NCBI GenBank assembly: GCA_001580565.1
Contig: LRBF01000226.1
Span: forward strand, 1-64,000
Source: Caballeronia megalochromosomata
GTDB taxonomy: Bacteria > Pseudomonadota > Gammaproteobacteria > Burkholderiales > Burkholderiaceae
DNA length: 64,000 nucleotides
Reading direction: 5' to 3'
The position numbers and the translations under genes were made by a program. The notes under the pieces are model-generated. The model ran no database searches. It saw only the letters and a list, made by a program, of their open reading frames with translations, and was not told the origin of the DNA. Positions 28,193 through 37,146 of the stretch are shown one piece after another. Position 1 is the first letter of the stretch. The number at the start of each line of letters is the position of its first letter.

Positions 28193-29629
28193 TCAGAAAT
28201 GGTCGCCCACGCGCACGATCTTCAGCGTGTTGGTGCCGCCCGCCTGGCCCATCGGCTCGCCGACGGTCAGCACGACCATGTCGCCGCGCGCCGCATAACC
28301 CTTCGATACGACCACTTCGAGCGCCTGATTCAGCGCGGTGTCGCGGTCCATGTTGGTGTCGACGTGCAGCGGCGTCACGTTGCGGTACAGCGACATCGTG
28401 CGCTCGCTCGACACGCGCGGCGTGAGCGCGAAGATCGGCACGTGCGTCCAGTGACGCGACATCCACAGCGCCGTCGAGCCGGACTCGGTCAACGCGACCA
28501 CCGCCTTCGCGCCGAGGTGGAACGCCGTGAAGAGCGCGCCCATCGCGATGGACTGGTCGATGCGCGTGAACGTGCGGTCGAGGAAATCGCGATCGAGCTG
28601 CGACTCTTCCGATTTCTCCGCTTCGACGCAGATGGCCGCCATCGTCTCGATGGTCGTCACCGGATACTTGCCCGCGGCGGTTTCGGCGGAGAGCATCACG
28701 GCGTCGGTGCCGTCGAGCACGGCGTTCGCCACGTCCGACACTTCCGCGCGCGTCGGCACGGGCGCATGGATCATCGATTCCATCATCTGCGTGGCGGTGA
28801 TCACGAGCTTGTTCGACTCGCGCGCCATGCGGATCATGCGCTTTTGCAGCGCCGGCACTGCCGCGTTGCCCACTTCCACCGCGAGATCGCCGCGCGCGAC
28901 CATGATGCCGTCCGACGCGTCGAGAATGCCCTGCAGCGCCGGAATGGCTTCGGCGCGCTCGATCTTCGCGATCATCTTCGGCTTGATGCCATACGGCGCG
29001 CCTGCGATGTTCGCCAGTTGCCGCGCCATTTCCATGTCGGTTGCGTTCTTCGGGAACGACACCGCGACGAAGTCCGCGCCGAGCGACATCGCCGTCTTGA
29101 TGTCCTCCATGTCCTTCTCGGTCAGCGCGGGCGCGGTGAGGCCGCCGCCCTGGCGGTTGATGCCCTTGTTATTGGACAACTCGCCGCCGACCTTCACGAC
29201 CGTATGGATTTCCTCGCCGATCACGCGCGTCACGTCGAGCACGATGAGGCCGTCGTTGAGCAGCAGCACGTCGCCCGCGCGCAGATCGCGCGGCAGATCC
29301 TTGTAGTCGAGACCGCAGCGTTCGTTGTTGCCGAGCGTGCAGTTGGCGTCGAGGATGAACGGATTGCCCGCGACGAGCATCGTCTTGTTGTTCTCGAACT
29401 TGCCGACGCGGATCTTCGGGCCTTGCAGGTCCGCCATGATCGCGACTTCGCGGCCCACCTGGCGCGCTGCCTCGCGGACGATCTCGGCGCGCTGACGGTG
29501 GTCGTCGGCGGTGCCGTGCGAAAAGTTGAAACGTACGACGTCGAGACCCGCCTGCAACATTTGCAGCAGGATGTCCGGGCTCGTGGAAGCCGGGCCGATG
29601 GTGGCAACAATCTTTGTAGCGCGATGCAT
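28193..29629 (-). CDS. pyk: Pyruvate kinase
   Basis: Converts phosphoenolpyruvate and ADP to pyruvate and ATP. It is 478 residues from MHRATKIVATIGPAS, the standard N-terminus, with GAGGA five bases upstream deciding the start. Motifs: RFNFSHGT, LQGPKIRVG, the catalytic-loop lysine region KIERAEAI, and MVARGDLAVEVG. The C-terminal allosteric domain includes LTESGSTALWMSRH. The same frame stays open for another 118 codons upstream, back to the pgk stop, which is unusual and treated separately. Confidence 0.95.
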   Translation of the reverse strand: MHRATKIVATIGPASTSPDILLQMLQAGLDVVRFNFSHGTADDHRQRAEIVREAARQVGREVAIMADLQGPKIRVGKFENNKTMLVAGNPFILDANCTLGNNERCGLDYKDLPRDLRAGDVLLLNDGLIVLDVTRVIGEEIHTVVKVGGELSNNKGINRQGGGLTAPALTEKDMEDIKTAMSLGADFVAVSFPKNATDMEMARQLANIAGAPYGIKPKMIAKIERAEAIPALQGILDASDGIMVARGDLAVEVGNAAVPALQKRMIRMARESNKLVITATQMMESMIHAPVPTRAEVSDVANAVLDGTDAVMLSAETAAGKYPVTTIETMAAICVEAEKSEESQLDRDFLDRTFTRIDQSIAMGALFTAFHLGAKAVVALTESGSTALWMSRHWTHVPIFALTPRVSSERTMSLYRNVTPLHVDTNMDRDTALNQALEVVVSKGYAARGDMVVLTVGEPMGQAGGTNTLKIVRVGDHF

Positions 29630-29987
29630 GGAATTCCTCGTCTCAGTAGGATCGCCCGTAACTACGCTGCGAGCACGTTGCGCTTGCGGTGAGGTATTGC
29701 TCACCGGTTGCGCGCGCGCGCCGGTTCGTCCCGGCGTCGCTTTGTCGATGTCTTTCAGGGCATGGGCGGGCACGCCGCCGATGATGACCGGAGGCGTCGC
29801 CGTGATTTCGCCTTCGGGTACTGCCGGATCGGGTTGCGCCGCTTCCGCGATCGCCAAAGCGGCTTCAGCGGCGGCATCGAGCGCGCCGCTGTCGATCACG
29901 TCCTGCGTCACATCGTCTTGCGCGCCGCCGGCTGCGTGCGCGCCCTTCTTGACTGCTTTCGCCGGATTGCCTCGGGCCGCCAACGCC
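29630..29987 (-). other. Open, coding-like spacer between pgk and pyk in the pyk frame
   Basis: These 358 bases contain no stop codon in the pyruvate kinase frame. The only possible start near the 5' end is a TTG at 29983, just after the pgk stop. The conceptual peptide is Ala/Pro/Gly-rich (AEAALAIAEAA, EGEITATPPV) with no motif. Codons of the first 90 or so look like local genes (third bases mostly G or C), but the last two dozen before the pyk ATG do not. It may be an N-terminal extension, a small coupled gene, or chance. Confidence 0.35.
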
Positions 29988-31178
29988 TTAAGCCCGCGAC
30001 TCGAGCACTTCCACCGCCGGCAGCGTCTTGCCTTCCAGGAACTCCAGGAACGCGCCGCCGCCGGTCGAGATGTAGCTCACCTTGTCGTGGATGCCGTACT
30101 TCGCGATGGCCGCGAGCGTGTCGCCGCCGCCCGCGATCGAGAACGCCGACGAACTGGCGATCGCCTGCGCGAGCGTCTTCGTGCCGTTGCCGAACTGGTC
30201 GAACTCGAACACGCCGACCGGGCCGTTCCAGACGATCGTGCCGGCGGTTTCGAGCTGCGCGGCGAGCGCCTTGGCCGTGTCCGGGCCGATGTCGAGGATC
30301 AGGTCGTCGTCGGCGACATCCGCGACGGGCTTGGTTTCCGCCTTCGCGGTCGGGGCGAATTCCTTGGCGGTGACGACATCGCTCGGAATCGGCACCGATG
30401 CGCCGCGCGTGCGCGCCTGCTCGATGATTTCCTTCGCTTCGTCGACGAGATCGGCTTCCGCGAGCGACTTGCCGATCTTGAGACCCGACGCCAGCATGAA
30501 CGTGTTCGCGATGCCGCCGCCGACGATCAGCTGATCGACCTTCTCGGCGAGCGACTTGAGAATGGTGAGCTTGGTCGACACCTTCGAGCCCGCGACGATC
30601 GCGACCAGCGGCCGCTTCGGGTTGCCGAGCGCCTTGCCGAGCGCATCGAGTTCGGCGGCGAGCAGCGGGCCCGCGCACGCGACAGGCGCGTACTTCGCGA
30701 TGCCGTGCGTCGTGGCTTCGGCGCGGTGCGCGGTGCCGAAAGCGTCGTTGACGTAGATGTCGCAGAGCTTCGCGAGCTTCTGCGCGAGGCCGTCGTCGTT
30801 CTTCTTCTCACCCTTGTTGCAGCGGCAGTTTTCCAGCAGCACGACATTGCCCGGCTGAACCTGAACGCCGTCGACCCAGTCGGCGACGAGCGGCACGTCG
30901 CGGCCGAGCAGTTCCGACAGACGCTTCGCGACCGGCGCGAGCGAGTCTTCCGGCTTGAACTGGCCTTCGGTCGGGCGCCCCAGATGGGACGTGACCATCA
31001 CGGCCGCGCCCGCGTCGAGGGCAGCCTTGATCGCCGGGACCGAGGCGCGCACGCGCGTATCTTCGGTGATATTGCCGTCATCGTCTTGCGGCACGTTGAG
31101 ATCCGCGCGGATGAACACGCGCTTGCCGGAGACTTTGCCTTCGGCGATCAGATCGGTGAAACGCAGTACTTTCGTCAT
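29988..31178 (-). CDS. pgk: Phosphoglycerate kinase
   Basis: Transfers phosphate from 1,3-bisphosphoglycerate to ADP. It is 396 residues from [16 protein letters not shown]. Motifs: [23 protein letters not shown] (substrate-binding arginines), VENCRCN-like [16 protein letters not shown], and the nucleotide-binding [19 protein letters not shown] and [10 protein letters not shown] near the C-terminus. The frame is open further upstream, but that part is Arg/Pro-rich and not conserved in type. It starts the pgk-pyk-fba cluster. Confidence 0.97.
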   Translation of the reverse strand: MTKVLRFTDLIAEGKVSGKRVFIRADLNVPQDDDGNITEDTRVRASVPAIKAALDAGAAVMVTSHLGRPTEGQFKPEDSLAPVAKRLSELLGRDVPLVADWVDGVQVQPGNVVLLENCRCNKGEKKNDDGLAQKLAKLCDIYVNDAFGTAHRAEATTHGIAKYAPVACAGPLLAAELDALGKALGNPKRPLVAIVAGSKVSTKLTILKSLAEKVDQLIVGGGIANTFMLASGLKIGKSLAEADLVDEAKEIIEQARTRGASVPIPSDVVTAKEFAPTAKAETKPVADVADDDLILDIGPDTAKALAAQLETAGTIVWNGPVGVFEFDQFGNGTKTLAQAIASSSAFSIAGGGDTLAAIAKYGIHDKVSYISTGGGAFLEFLEGKTLPAVEVLESRA

Positions 31179-31563
31179 GGGAGTCAACGTAGAGAGTGAA
31201 GCGGTTCGGGCGGGGACGGCAGTCGGGGACAGCCGGTTCGTGGAGTCGCCGCGCGCGGGCCGCCGGGCAGGACGGCCCGCGCGCGGATCAGGCTGGAGGC
31301 GAAGGCCGCGCGGTGAAGCCGAACGCGCGTGCCGGAAGCGGGAGAAAGGGATCGGACAGATGAATCCGGAGCGGCGCGCCAGACGCGCGCGGGCGCGTCG
31401 ACGCGGCCGGGAGCGGCGGGCTGGAAAACTGTAGCGCGGTGACTGCCGGACACACTTTCGACCTCGCTCACTCGGGGGAAAGACCGACATTTTAACCGAT
31501 CACCCCGCCTGCTTTTAGCGTGCAATCGTTGATGACGCGTATTTGGTTCGACGCGCGGTGCGC
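31179..31563. promoter_or_regulatory. Noncoding region before pgk
   Basis: 385 bases between the end of azlD and the start of pgk on the same strand. It must hold the pgk promoter, but I could not pick a convincing -10/-35 pair or terminator. The Arg-rich open frame continuing from pgk here looks non-coding. Confidence 0.4.
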
Positions 31564-31887
31564 TCATGCGGCAAGCCGCAGCACCGTAAACACCAGCATG
31601 CCGATGACGATGGTGCCCATCATGCCGCGCCGCCACAGGTAGTACGCGAGCCCGGCCGCCGACGCCCACAGCGCGTGATTCGACAGCGCAAGCGAAATGC
31701 CCGTGGGCGTCACGAGCAGATCCGGCACGACGACGCCCGCGAGCGCCGCGGCCGGCGCGTAGCGCAGCACGCGCTGCACGCGCGGCGGCAGCACCATGCG
31801 CTCGCCGCCGATCAGAAAGAGCGCGCGCGTCACCGCCGTGACTAGACCCATGCCGAGAATCGCGAGCCAGACATTGAGGGCGCTCAT
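31564..31887 (-). CDS. azlD: AzlD-family branched-chain amino acid transport subunit
   Basis: A 107-residue membrane protein with about four hydrophobic segments (LAILGMGLVTAVTRALFLIGG, ALAGVVVPDLLVT, MMGTIVIGMLVFTVLRLAA), matching the small partner of AzlC. Together they form an exporter for branched-chain amino acids or analogues. The start overlaps the azlC stop by four bases, so the two are coupled. Confidence 0.9.
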   Translation of the reverse strand: MSALNVWLAILGMGLVTAVTRALFLIGGERMVLPPRVQRVLRYAPAAALAGVVVPDLLVTPTGISLALSNHALWASAAGLAYYLWRRGMMGTIVIGMLVFTVLRLAA

Positions 31888-32693
31888 TGAAGCGGCCTCG
31901 TGGCGGCGGGCTTGTCGCCCTTTTTGTCGCCAGCGGCAGGCGGCGGTCCCGTGCGCTCGGCGATCACATCGGCGAGCGTGCCTGCGAACAGCGCCGCGAA
32001 GACCGCGAGCGGCAAGCCGAAGCGATACGGCAGATCGAACGCCAGCAGCGCGACGACGCTCGCCACGGCGACGGCCGCGAGCGTGGAGCGTGTTGCGATC
32101 GCCGACACGATGAGCGGAATCAGCGCGAGCGTGCCAGCGAGTTCGAGGCCCCAGTTATCGGGAATAAGGCTCGCGAGCAGAATCCCGATCACCGACGAAA
32201 GCTGCCATGAACACCAACTCGATACCGCCAGCCCCCAGAAGAACGCCTCCTTGCCGGGCTGCCAGCCGACCGGGAAATTCCGCTTCGAGAACATCAGGTA
32301 GATGATGTCGCCGTTGAAATAGCCGAGCACCAGACGCCGCTTCAGGGGCAAATAGGAGAAATGCGGCGCGAGCCCCGCGCTGAAGATCACGAAGCGCAGG
32401 TTGACCATCGCGGCGGTCAGGAGGATCGTCCATAGCGGCAGCTTCGCGGCGAAAAGCGGCAGCACCGCGAGCTGCGACGAGCCCGCGTACACCGCGAACG
32501 ACATGCCGAGCGCCTGCGGTACGGTGAGCACGGACTTCGTCATCGCGACGCCGGTCACGAGGCCCCAGGAGAACGTCGCCAGGACGGCGGGCGAGAAGGT
32601 GCGCACGCCCTCGAAAAACGCGCGGCGATTCGTGTCGGACAGCCGGTCGAACATGAGCGAATGCGAGGCGATGAGGACAACCCGTGATGCCAT
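31884..32693 (-). CDS. azlC: AzlC-family branched-chain amino acid export permease
   Basis: A 269-residue inner-membrane protein with the AzlC signature: FSWGLVTGVAMTKS, AVYAGSSQLAVLPL, VNLRFVIFSAGLAPHF and LGYFNGDIIYLMFSKR, in about seven to eight membrane helices. The Lys/Pro-rich C-terminus is cytoplasmic. The start MASRVVLIAS at 32693 is used; MFDRLSDTNRR 13 codons later is possible. It is the first gene of the azlCD pair and is divergent from ilvE, whose product acts on the same amino acids. Confidence 0.9.
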   Translation of the reverse strand: MASRVVLIASHSLMFDRLSDTNRRAFFEGVRTFSPAVLATFSWGLVTGVAMTKSVLTVPQALGMSFAVYAGSSQLAVLPLFAAKLPLWTILLTAAMVNLRFVIFSAGLAPHFSYLPLKRRLVLGYFNGDIIYLMFSKRNFPVGWQPGKEAFFWGLAVSSWCSWQLSSVIGILLASLIPDNWGLELAGTLALIPLIVSAIATRSTLAAVAVASVVALLAFDLPYRFGLPLAVFAALFAGTLADVIAERTGPPPAAGDKKGDKPAATRPLQ

Positions 32694-33000
32694 TGCGCGG
32701 CCTCGATCGATTGCGCGATGGATCGGGAAAAAACCGGGAAAATCGGGAATGTTGAGCTTCGCCGTTTCACTCCGCCCTTTTCAGCGGACGGCGAAAGGCA
32801 AATTATAGCGTCGTGAAAGGCGCTCCAAGATCGGTTTCGTCGTGAAAAGACGCTAAAATGACGGTCTTTCGCCGCCTTTGCGCCCTCGCCGCGCGTCTTC
32901 CCCACGGAATCCACGCAAGAACGCGCGCCGGGCGCCGCCGCCCTTCAGAACGCGGGCGGCCTGCCGAAACCCACTTGAACGAGACAGCTAGGAGAACCGT
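32694..33000. promoter_or_regulatory. Divergent region of azlCD and ilvE
   Basis: 307 bases between divergent genes. Two near-identical copies of CGTCGTGAAAAGACGCT lie at 32809-32824 and 32838-32854, 29 bases apart. The second leads into GCTAAAAT, a possible -10 for ilvE. A GGAGA ribosome site ends the region just before the ilvE ATG. The repeats may bind a regulator of branched-chain amino acid genes. Confidence 0.5.
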
Positions 33001-33921
33001 ATGTCAATGGCCGACCGCGACGGCAAGATCTGGATGGATGGCAAGCTGATCGACTGGCGTGATGCCAAAATCCACGTTCTGACGCACACGTTGCACTACG
33101 GCATGGGCGTATTCGAAGGCGTGCGCGCGTACAAGACCGCGCAGGGCACGGCCATCTTCCGCCTGAAGGAACACACCAAGCGTCTCCTGAACTCGGCGAA
33201 GATCTTCCAGATGGACGTCCCGTTCGACGCCGCCACGCTCGAAGCCGCGCAACTGGAAGTGGTCAAGGCGAACGATCTGGAAAGCTGCTACATCCGCCCG
33301 ATCATCTGGGTCGGCTCGGAAAAGCTCGGCGTCTCGGCCAAGGGCAATACCATCCATGTGGCCATCGCCGCGTGGCCGTGGGGCGCGTATCTCGGCGAAG
33401 ACGGGCTCGCGAAGGGTATCCGCGTGAAGACGTCGTCGTTCACGCGCCATCACGTGAACGTGTCGATGGTCCGTGCGAAGGCGTCCGGCTGGTATGTGAA
33501 CTCGATTCTCGCCAACCAGGAAGCGGTCGCCGACGGCTACGACGAAGCGCTGCTGCTCGATGTCGACGGCTACGTGTCCGAAGGCTCCGGCGAGAACTTC
33601 TTCCTCGTGAACAACGGCAAGATCTACACGCCGGACCTGGCCTCGTGCCTCGACGGCATCACGCGCGACACGGTCATCACGCTGGCGCGCGACTTCGGCA
33701 TTCCGGTGATCGAAAAGCGCATCACCCGCGACGAGGTCTACACCTGCGACGAGGCGTTCTTCACCGGCACCGCCGCCGAAGTCACGCCGATCCGCGAACT
33801 CGACAACCGCACGATCGGCTCCGGCAAGCGCGGCCCGATCACGGAAAAGCTGCAAAGCGCGTTCTTCGACGCCGTCGGCGGCAAGAACGAGAAGTACGCG
33901 AGCTGGCTCGCGAAGGTTTAA
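33001..33921 (+). CDS. ilvE: Branched-chain amino acid aminotransferase
   Basis: PLP-dependent fold-type IV transaminase for the last step of valine, leucine and isoleucine synthesis. It is 306 residues. Motifs: LTHTLHYGMGVFEGVRAY, the PLP-lysine region SMVRAKASGWYVNS (Lys160 by position), and VDGYVSEGSGENFFLV. An AGGAGA ribosome site precedes the ATG. It is followed by a small zinc-finger gene and waaF, a conserved betaproteobacterial order. Confidence 0.96.
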   Translation: MSMADRDGKIWMDGKLIDWRDAKIHVLTHTLHYGMGVFEGVRAYKTAQGTAIFRLKEHTKRLLNSAKIFQMDVPFDAATLEAAQLEVVKANDLESCYIRPIIWVGSEKLGVSAKGNTIHVAIAAWPWGAYLGEDGLAKGIRVKTSSFTRHHVNVSMVRAKASGWYVNSILANQEAVADGYDEALLLDVDGYVSEGSGENFFLVNNGKIYTPDLASCLDGITRDTVITLARDFGIPVIEKRITRDEVYTCDEAFFTGTAAEVTPIRELDNRTIGSGKRGPITEKLQSAFFDAVGGKNEKYASWLAKV

Positions 33922-33936
33922 TCGACCTCCTGCAAC

Positions 33937-33959
33937 GCGGCGAGCCGAACGCTCGCCGC
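33937..33959. other. Stem-loop after ilvE
   Basis: Nine-bp perfect stem GCGGCGAGC/GCTCGCCGC with loop CGAAC, 15 bases after the ilvE stop and before the zinc-finger gene. No T run follows. It probably shapes the mRNA 3' end or attenuates read-through. Confidence 0.5.
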
Positions 33960-33982
33960 TGGACATCTGACAAGAGATAGCA

Positions 33983-34180
33983 ATGAGCGACCTGAAGGAA
34001 ATGCCGCTGGTGGAATTGTCGGCGAAGGATCTGCCCGCGTTCTGCCCGAACCCGAAAATGCAGCGCTGGAGTACGCATCCGCGCGTGTTCATCGACGTCA
34101 CGCACGGCGAAGCGCGCTGCCCGTACTGCGGCACGCGCTACAAGCTGAAAGACGGCGAAGTGATCAAGGGCGGTCACTGA
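33983..34180 (+). CDS. Small CHCC-type zinc-finger protein
   Basis: A 65-residue protein of the zinc-finger CHCC family, related to the mitochondrial complex I subunit NDUFS6. The likely ligands are Cys21 (AFCPNP), a histidine of the THPRVF or THGEA segments, and Cys46 and Cys49 (ARCPYCGTRY). Its bacterial function is not established. It lies between ilvE and waaF, with stem-loops on both sides. Confidence 0.85.
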   Translation: MSDLKEMPLVELSAKDLPAFCPNPKMQRWSTHPRVFIDVTHGEARCPYCGTRYKLKDGEVIKGGH

Positions 34181-34247
34181 AGACCGGGCGACGCGCCCCC
34201 TCGCCCGCGCCGAAGCAGAAGGCGCGCATCAGACCCACGACTATCGA

Positions 34248-34282
34248 CGGCTCGCCCAAAGGCGGCGGGCCGCGTTCTTTTT
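34248..34282 (+). terminator. Intrinsic terminator after the zinc-finger gene
   Basis: Nine-bp stem CGGCTCGCC (34248-34256) with GGCGGGCCG (34264-34272), one G-T wobble, followed by TTCTTTTT. It ends about 20 bases before the waaF start, so some read-through or an internal promoter is needed for waaF. Confidence 0.65.
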
Positions 34283-34300
34283 GAGATCGGAAAACGACAG

Positions 34301-35374
34301 ATGCGCCGTGCGCTGGTTATAGCACCGAACTGGATCGGTGACGCATTGATGGCGCAGCCGCTCTTTACGCTCTTGCGCAAGCTCCATCCGCGTATCGCGA
34401 TCGATGCGGTCGCGCCGGGCTGGGTCGCGCCCGTGCTCGAGCGCATGCCCGAGATCCGCGACGTCTACGCGACGGACCTCGCCCACGGCAAGCTGCAACT
34501 GCTGCGCCGCTGGCAGCTCGCGAGCGATTTGCGCGATGTCGGCTACGACGCCGCCTATGTGCTGCCCAACTCCGTCAAATCCGCGCTGATTCCGTGGATG
34601 GCGGGCATCAACTTGCGCATTGGTTACAAGGGCGAGAGCCGTTACGGGCTCTTGAACGTGCGGCACGCGAATCCGCCGAAAACCGAGCGTCCGCCGATGA
34701 CCGCGCATTACGCCGCCCTCGCCTACACGCCGGGCGCGAAGCTGCCGTTCGTCGACAAATTCGCCCAGCCCGAAGCGGCCGCGCAGCCCGACGCGCAGAC
34801 GCTGCCCGTGCCGCGCCTCGAATTCGATCCGAACGAAGCGGCGCGCGTCTCGACGCGTTTCAATCTCGACACGCGCACGCCGCTCGTCGTGTTCTGTCCC
34901 GGCGCGGAGTACGGCCCGGCCAAGCGCTGGCCGCCGGAGCATTTCGCGTCGCTCGCGCAGTTCATCGCGCAGTCGTTTCCGTATGCGCGCATCATCGCGC
35001 TCGGCTCGAAGAAGGACGCGCCGATCGCGCAGGCCATCGCGGAGCGCGCGCCGATGGTGCGCAACCTGTGCGGCCAGACCTCACTCGGCGAAGCGTGCGC
35101 GCTGATTTCGCGGGCGAGCGCGGTCGTCACCAACGATTCCGGGCTGATGCACGTCGCAGCCGCGTCGCGCCGGCCGCTCGTCGCGGTCTACGGCTCGACC
35201 GATCCGCGCCACACGCCGCCCTTGTCCGATCTCGCAAAGGTACAATGGCTGCATCTTGAGTGCAGTCCGTGCTTTGCCCGCGAGTGTCCGCTCGGCCATC
35301 TGAACTGCCTGCGCGAACTCTCGGCCGAACAGGTCTTCGGCGATGTGCGCGGGATGCTGCTCGCGCATCGTTGA
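34301..35374 (+). CDS. waaF: ADP-heptose:LPS heptosyltransferase II
   Basis: Glycosyltransferase family 9 enzyme that adds the second heptose to the LPS inner core. It is 357 residues. N-terminal ALVIAPNWIGDALMAQPLF, middle SVKSALIPWMAGI and GYKGESRYGLLN, and C-terminal TNDSGLMHVAAASRRPLVAVYGSTDP, typical of WaaF. It acts at the cytoplasmic face of the inner membrane. A terminator lies just upstream and a stem-loop immediately follows the stop. Confidence 0.95.
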   Translation: MRRALVIAPNWIGDALMAQPLFTLLRKLHPRIAIDAVAPGWVAPVLERMPEIRDVYATDLAHGKLQLLRRWQLASDLRDVGYDAAYVLPNSVKSALIPWMAGINLRIGYKGESRYGLLNVRHANPPKTERPPMTAHYAALAYTPGAKLPFVDKFAQPEAAAQPDAQTLPVPRLEFDPNEAARVSTRFNLDTRTPLVVFCPGAEYGPAKRWPPEHFASLAQFIAQSFPYARIIALGSKKDAPIAQAIAERAPMVRNLCGQTSLGEACALISRASAVVTNDSGLMHVAAASRRPLVAVYGSTDPRHTPPLSDLAKVQWLHLECSPCFARECPLGHLNCLRELSAEQVFGDVRGMLLAHR

Positions 35375-35380
35375 TGTTGC

Positions 35381-35405
35381 GGGCACGCGTCGAAAACGCG
35401 TGTCC
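35381..35405. other. Stem-loop after waaF
   Basis: Ten-bp stem GGGCACGCGT/ACGCGTGTCC with one wobble pair and loop CGAAA, 6 bases after the waaF stop. No T run follows. It resembles the other U-less stem-loops in this window. Confidence 0.5.
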
Positions 35406-35574
35406 GAACGGCGGTTTCCCACTGTGTGTGCGGGTGCGGACACGCGAATGTCTCCGAACGGGGGCATGCTTTGACCAATGACCGATGCAGCGCGCCGTTC
35501 CGTTGCCTGCCGCCATCAGCGGCGGGGCAACGATACGGCGGCGCGCAGCACCGAATGCCAGAGACCCACGAGCC

Positions 35575-36021
35575 ATGCCACGTTTCGCCCGCCTCTTCGA
35601 AGCTGCCGCCGATACTCTCAACGCTTACTATCAGGCAGTCGCGGACAACAGCATCGACAGTGTGATGTCGTTGTGGATCGACGAGGAGTTCGCCACCTGC
35701 GTGTGCGCGGACGGCACGCATCTGCACGGGCTGGACAGCATCCGCGCGGGTCTCGGCAAGCAATTCGAAACGCAGCCGGTAACCATCGAGCCGCTCGATA
35801 TCCGCGTGTACGACAGCCTCGGCACGGTCGTGTATGCGATCGCCGAGGCGCATCAGCCGGCCGCGCCGTCGAGCACGCCGCGCATGATCTACACGACCTA
35901 CGTGATGGTTCACGAGCGCGGCGAGTGGCGCATCGCGCATATTCACGCGAGCGAGATGCCGCTGGAGACGGCGGGCCAGTTCGCGGTCAAGATGCGTCAC
36001 GGTCAGGGACCGCTGCACTGA
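35575..36021 (+). CDS. NTF2/SnoaL-like small protein
   Basis: A 148-residue protein with the NTF2-like cone fold pattern: an N-terminal helix (ARLFEAAADTLNAYYQAV), SVMSLWIDEEFATCV, LDSIRAGLGK, and paired beta strands ending YVMVHERGEWRIAHIHASEMP. Such proteins may bind or isomerise small ligands, but no substrate can be read. The start MPRFARLFEA at 35575 is preferred to an upstream in-frame ATG that adds an Arg-rich stretch. It is followed 36 bases later by a hydrolase gene, probably co-transcribed. Confidence 0.75.
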   Translation: MPRFARLFEAAADTLNAYYQAVADNSIDSVMSLWIDEEFATCVCADGTHLHGLDSIRAGLGKQFETQPVTIEPLDIRVYDSLGTVVYAIAEAHQPAAPSSTPRMIYTTYVMVHERGEWRIAHIHASEMPLETAGQFAVKMRHGQGPLH

Positions 36022-36057
36022 AGCAGATTTGAAGAAGACGTCTGTCGGGGAGGGGCC

Positions 36058-37140
36058 ATGAAGCGCGATCCGTTGATGAAACACGATTCGTCGTTCGTGG
36101 ACAAAGCGCCTGCAGTGGCACTGAAGGCACCCACGCTCGTGCCCGGACTGCCGGGCTCGGAATGGCTTTATAGCGCGCCGCGCTGGCTGCCGACCAGCCA
36201 CGCGCAGACCATCGTCCCCGCCCTCTTCGGCCGCAAGCCCGCGGTGCGTTACCGGCGCGAGCGCTGGAACACGCCCGATGGCGATTTCATCGATCTCGAT
36301 TTCCTCGCGCACGATCCCGCCGATCCCAACGATCATCCCGCCGCGAACGCCCCGCTCTTCGTGCTCTTTCACGGCCTCGAAGGCAATTCCGACTCGCACT
36401 ACGCCCGCACGATGATGGCCGCCGCCCGCGCGCGCGGCTGGCATGGCGTCGTGCCGCATTTTCGCAGTTGCAGCGGGCCGCTCAATCTATTGCCGCGCTT
36501 CTATCATCTCGCGGACAGCGCCGAAGTCGACTGGATTCTGCGCCGGCTCGCGCAATCGCATCCCGGGCCGATCGTCGCCGCGGGGGTATCGCTCGGCGGC
36601 AACGTGCTGCTGCACTGGCTGTGTCAGAGCGGCAGGGATGCGTCGATCGTCAGCGCGGCCGCGGCCATCTCCGCGCCGCTCGATGTCCACGCGGGCGGCC
36701 TCGCGATCTCGCAGGGCTTCGGCATGGTCTATACGCGCAGCTTCCTGAAGTCGCTGAAGAAGAAGGCGCTCGCGAAGCTCGGCCAGTATCCCGGTCTATA
36801 CGATCGTGACGCCGTGCTCGCCGCGCGCACGCTGTACGAGTTCGACAACGTCGTCACCGCGCCCCTGCACGGCTTTCGCGACACCAATCACTATTGGTCG
36901 ACGGCGACCATCCGCGCGCATCTGAAGCACATCGAAGTGCCTGCGCTGCTCCTGAACGCACGCAACGATCCGTTCCTGCCCGAGTTCGCGCTGCCGTCGC
37001 CTGCCGAAGTATCGCCGCGCGTCATGCTCGACCAGCCGAACCACGGCGGCCACGTCGGCTTCATGACGGGGCCGTTCCCCGGCCGGATCGACTGGCTCTC
37101 GCAGCGCGTGTTCGGTTATCTGGAGAACTTCGTTTCGTGA
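36058..37140 (+). CDS. YheT-family alpha/beta hydrolase
   Basis: A 360-residue AB-hydrolase of the YheT/YMC0 branch. N-terminal APRWLPTSHAQTIVPALF, LFVLFHGLEGNSDSHYAR (oxyanion region), nucleophile Ser178 in AAGVSLGGNVLL, FDNVVTAPLHGF, NDPFLPE (acid) and PNHGGHVGFMTG (catalytic His). The physiological substrate is unknown; the family has esterase-like activity. A GGGGAGG ribosome site precedes the ATG. The next gene starts 6 bases after its stop, so the two are coupled. Confidence 0.9.
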   Translation: MKRDPLMKHDSSFVDKAPAVALKAPTLVPGLPGSEWLYSAPRWLPTSHAQTIVPALFGRKPAVRYRRERWNTPDGDFIDLDFLAHDPADPNDHPAANAPLFVLFHGLEGNSDSHYARTMMAAARARGWHGVVPHFRSCSGPLNLLPRFYHLADSAEVDWILRRLAQSHPGPIVAAGVSLGGNVLLHWLCQSGRDASIVSAAAAISAPLDVHAGGLAISQGFGMVYTRSFLKSLKKKALAKLGQYPGLYDRDAVLAARTLYEFDNVVTAPLHGFRDTNHYWSTATIRAHLKHIEVPALLLNARNDPFLPEFALPSPAEVSPRVMLDQPNHGGHVGFMTGPFPGRIDWLSQRVFGYLENFVS

Positions 37141-37146
37141 ACGATC

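Noticed and set aside
31179-31490. In-frame upstream extension of pgk
   Set aside because: 104 Arg/Pro/Ser-rich codons with no similarity to phosphoglycerate kinase; the conserved start MTKVLRF is at 31178.
35478-36032. Alternative 184-codon frame over the NTF2-like gene
   Set aside because: Arg-rich overlapping frame without domain pattern; the frame starting at 35575 has a coherent NTF2-like sequence.
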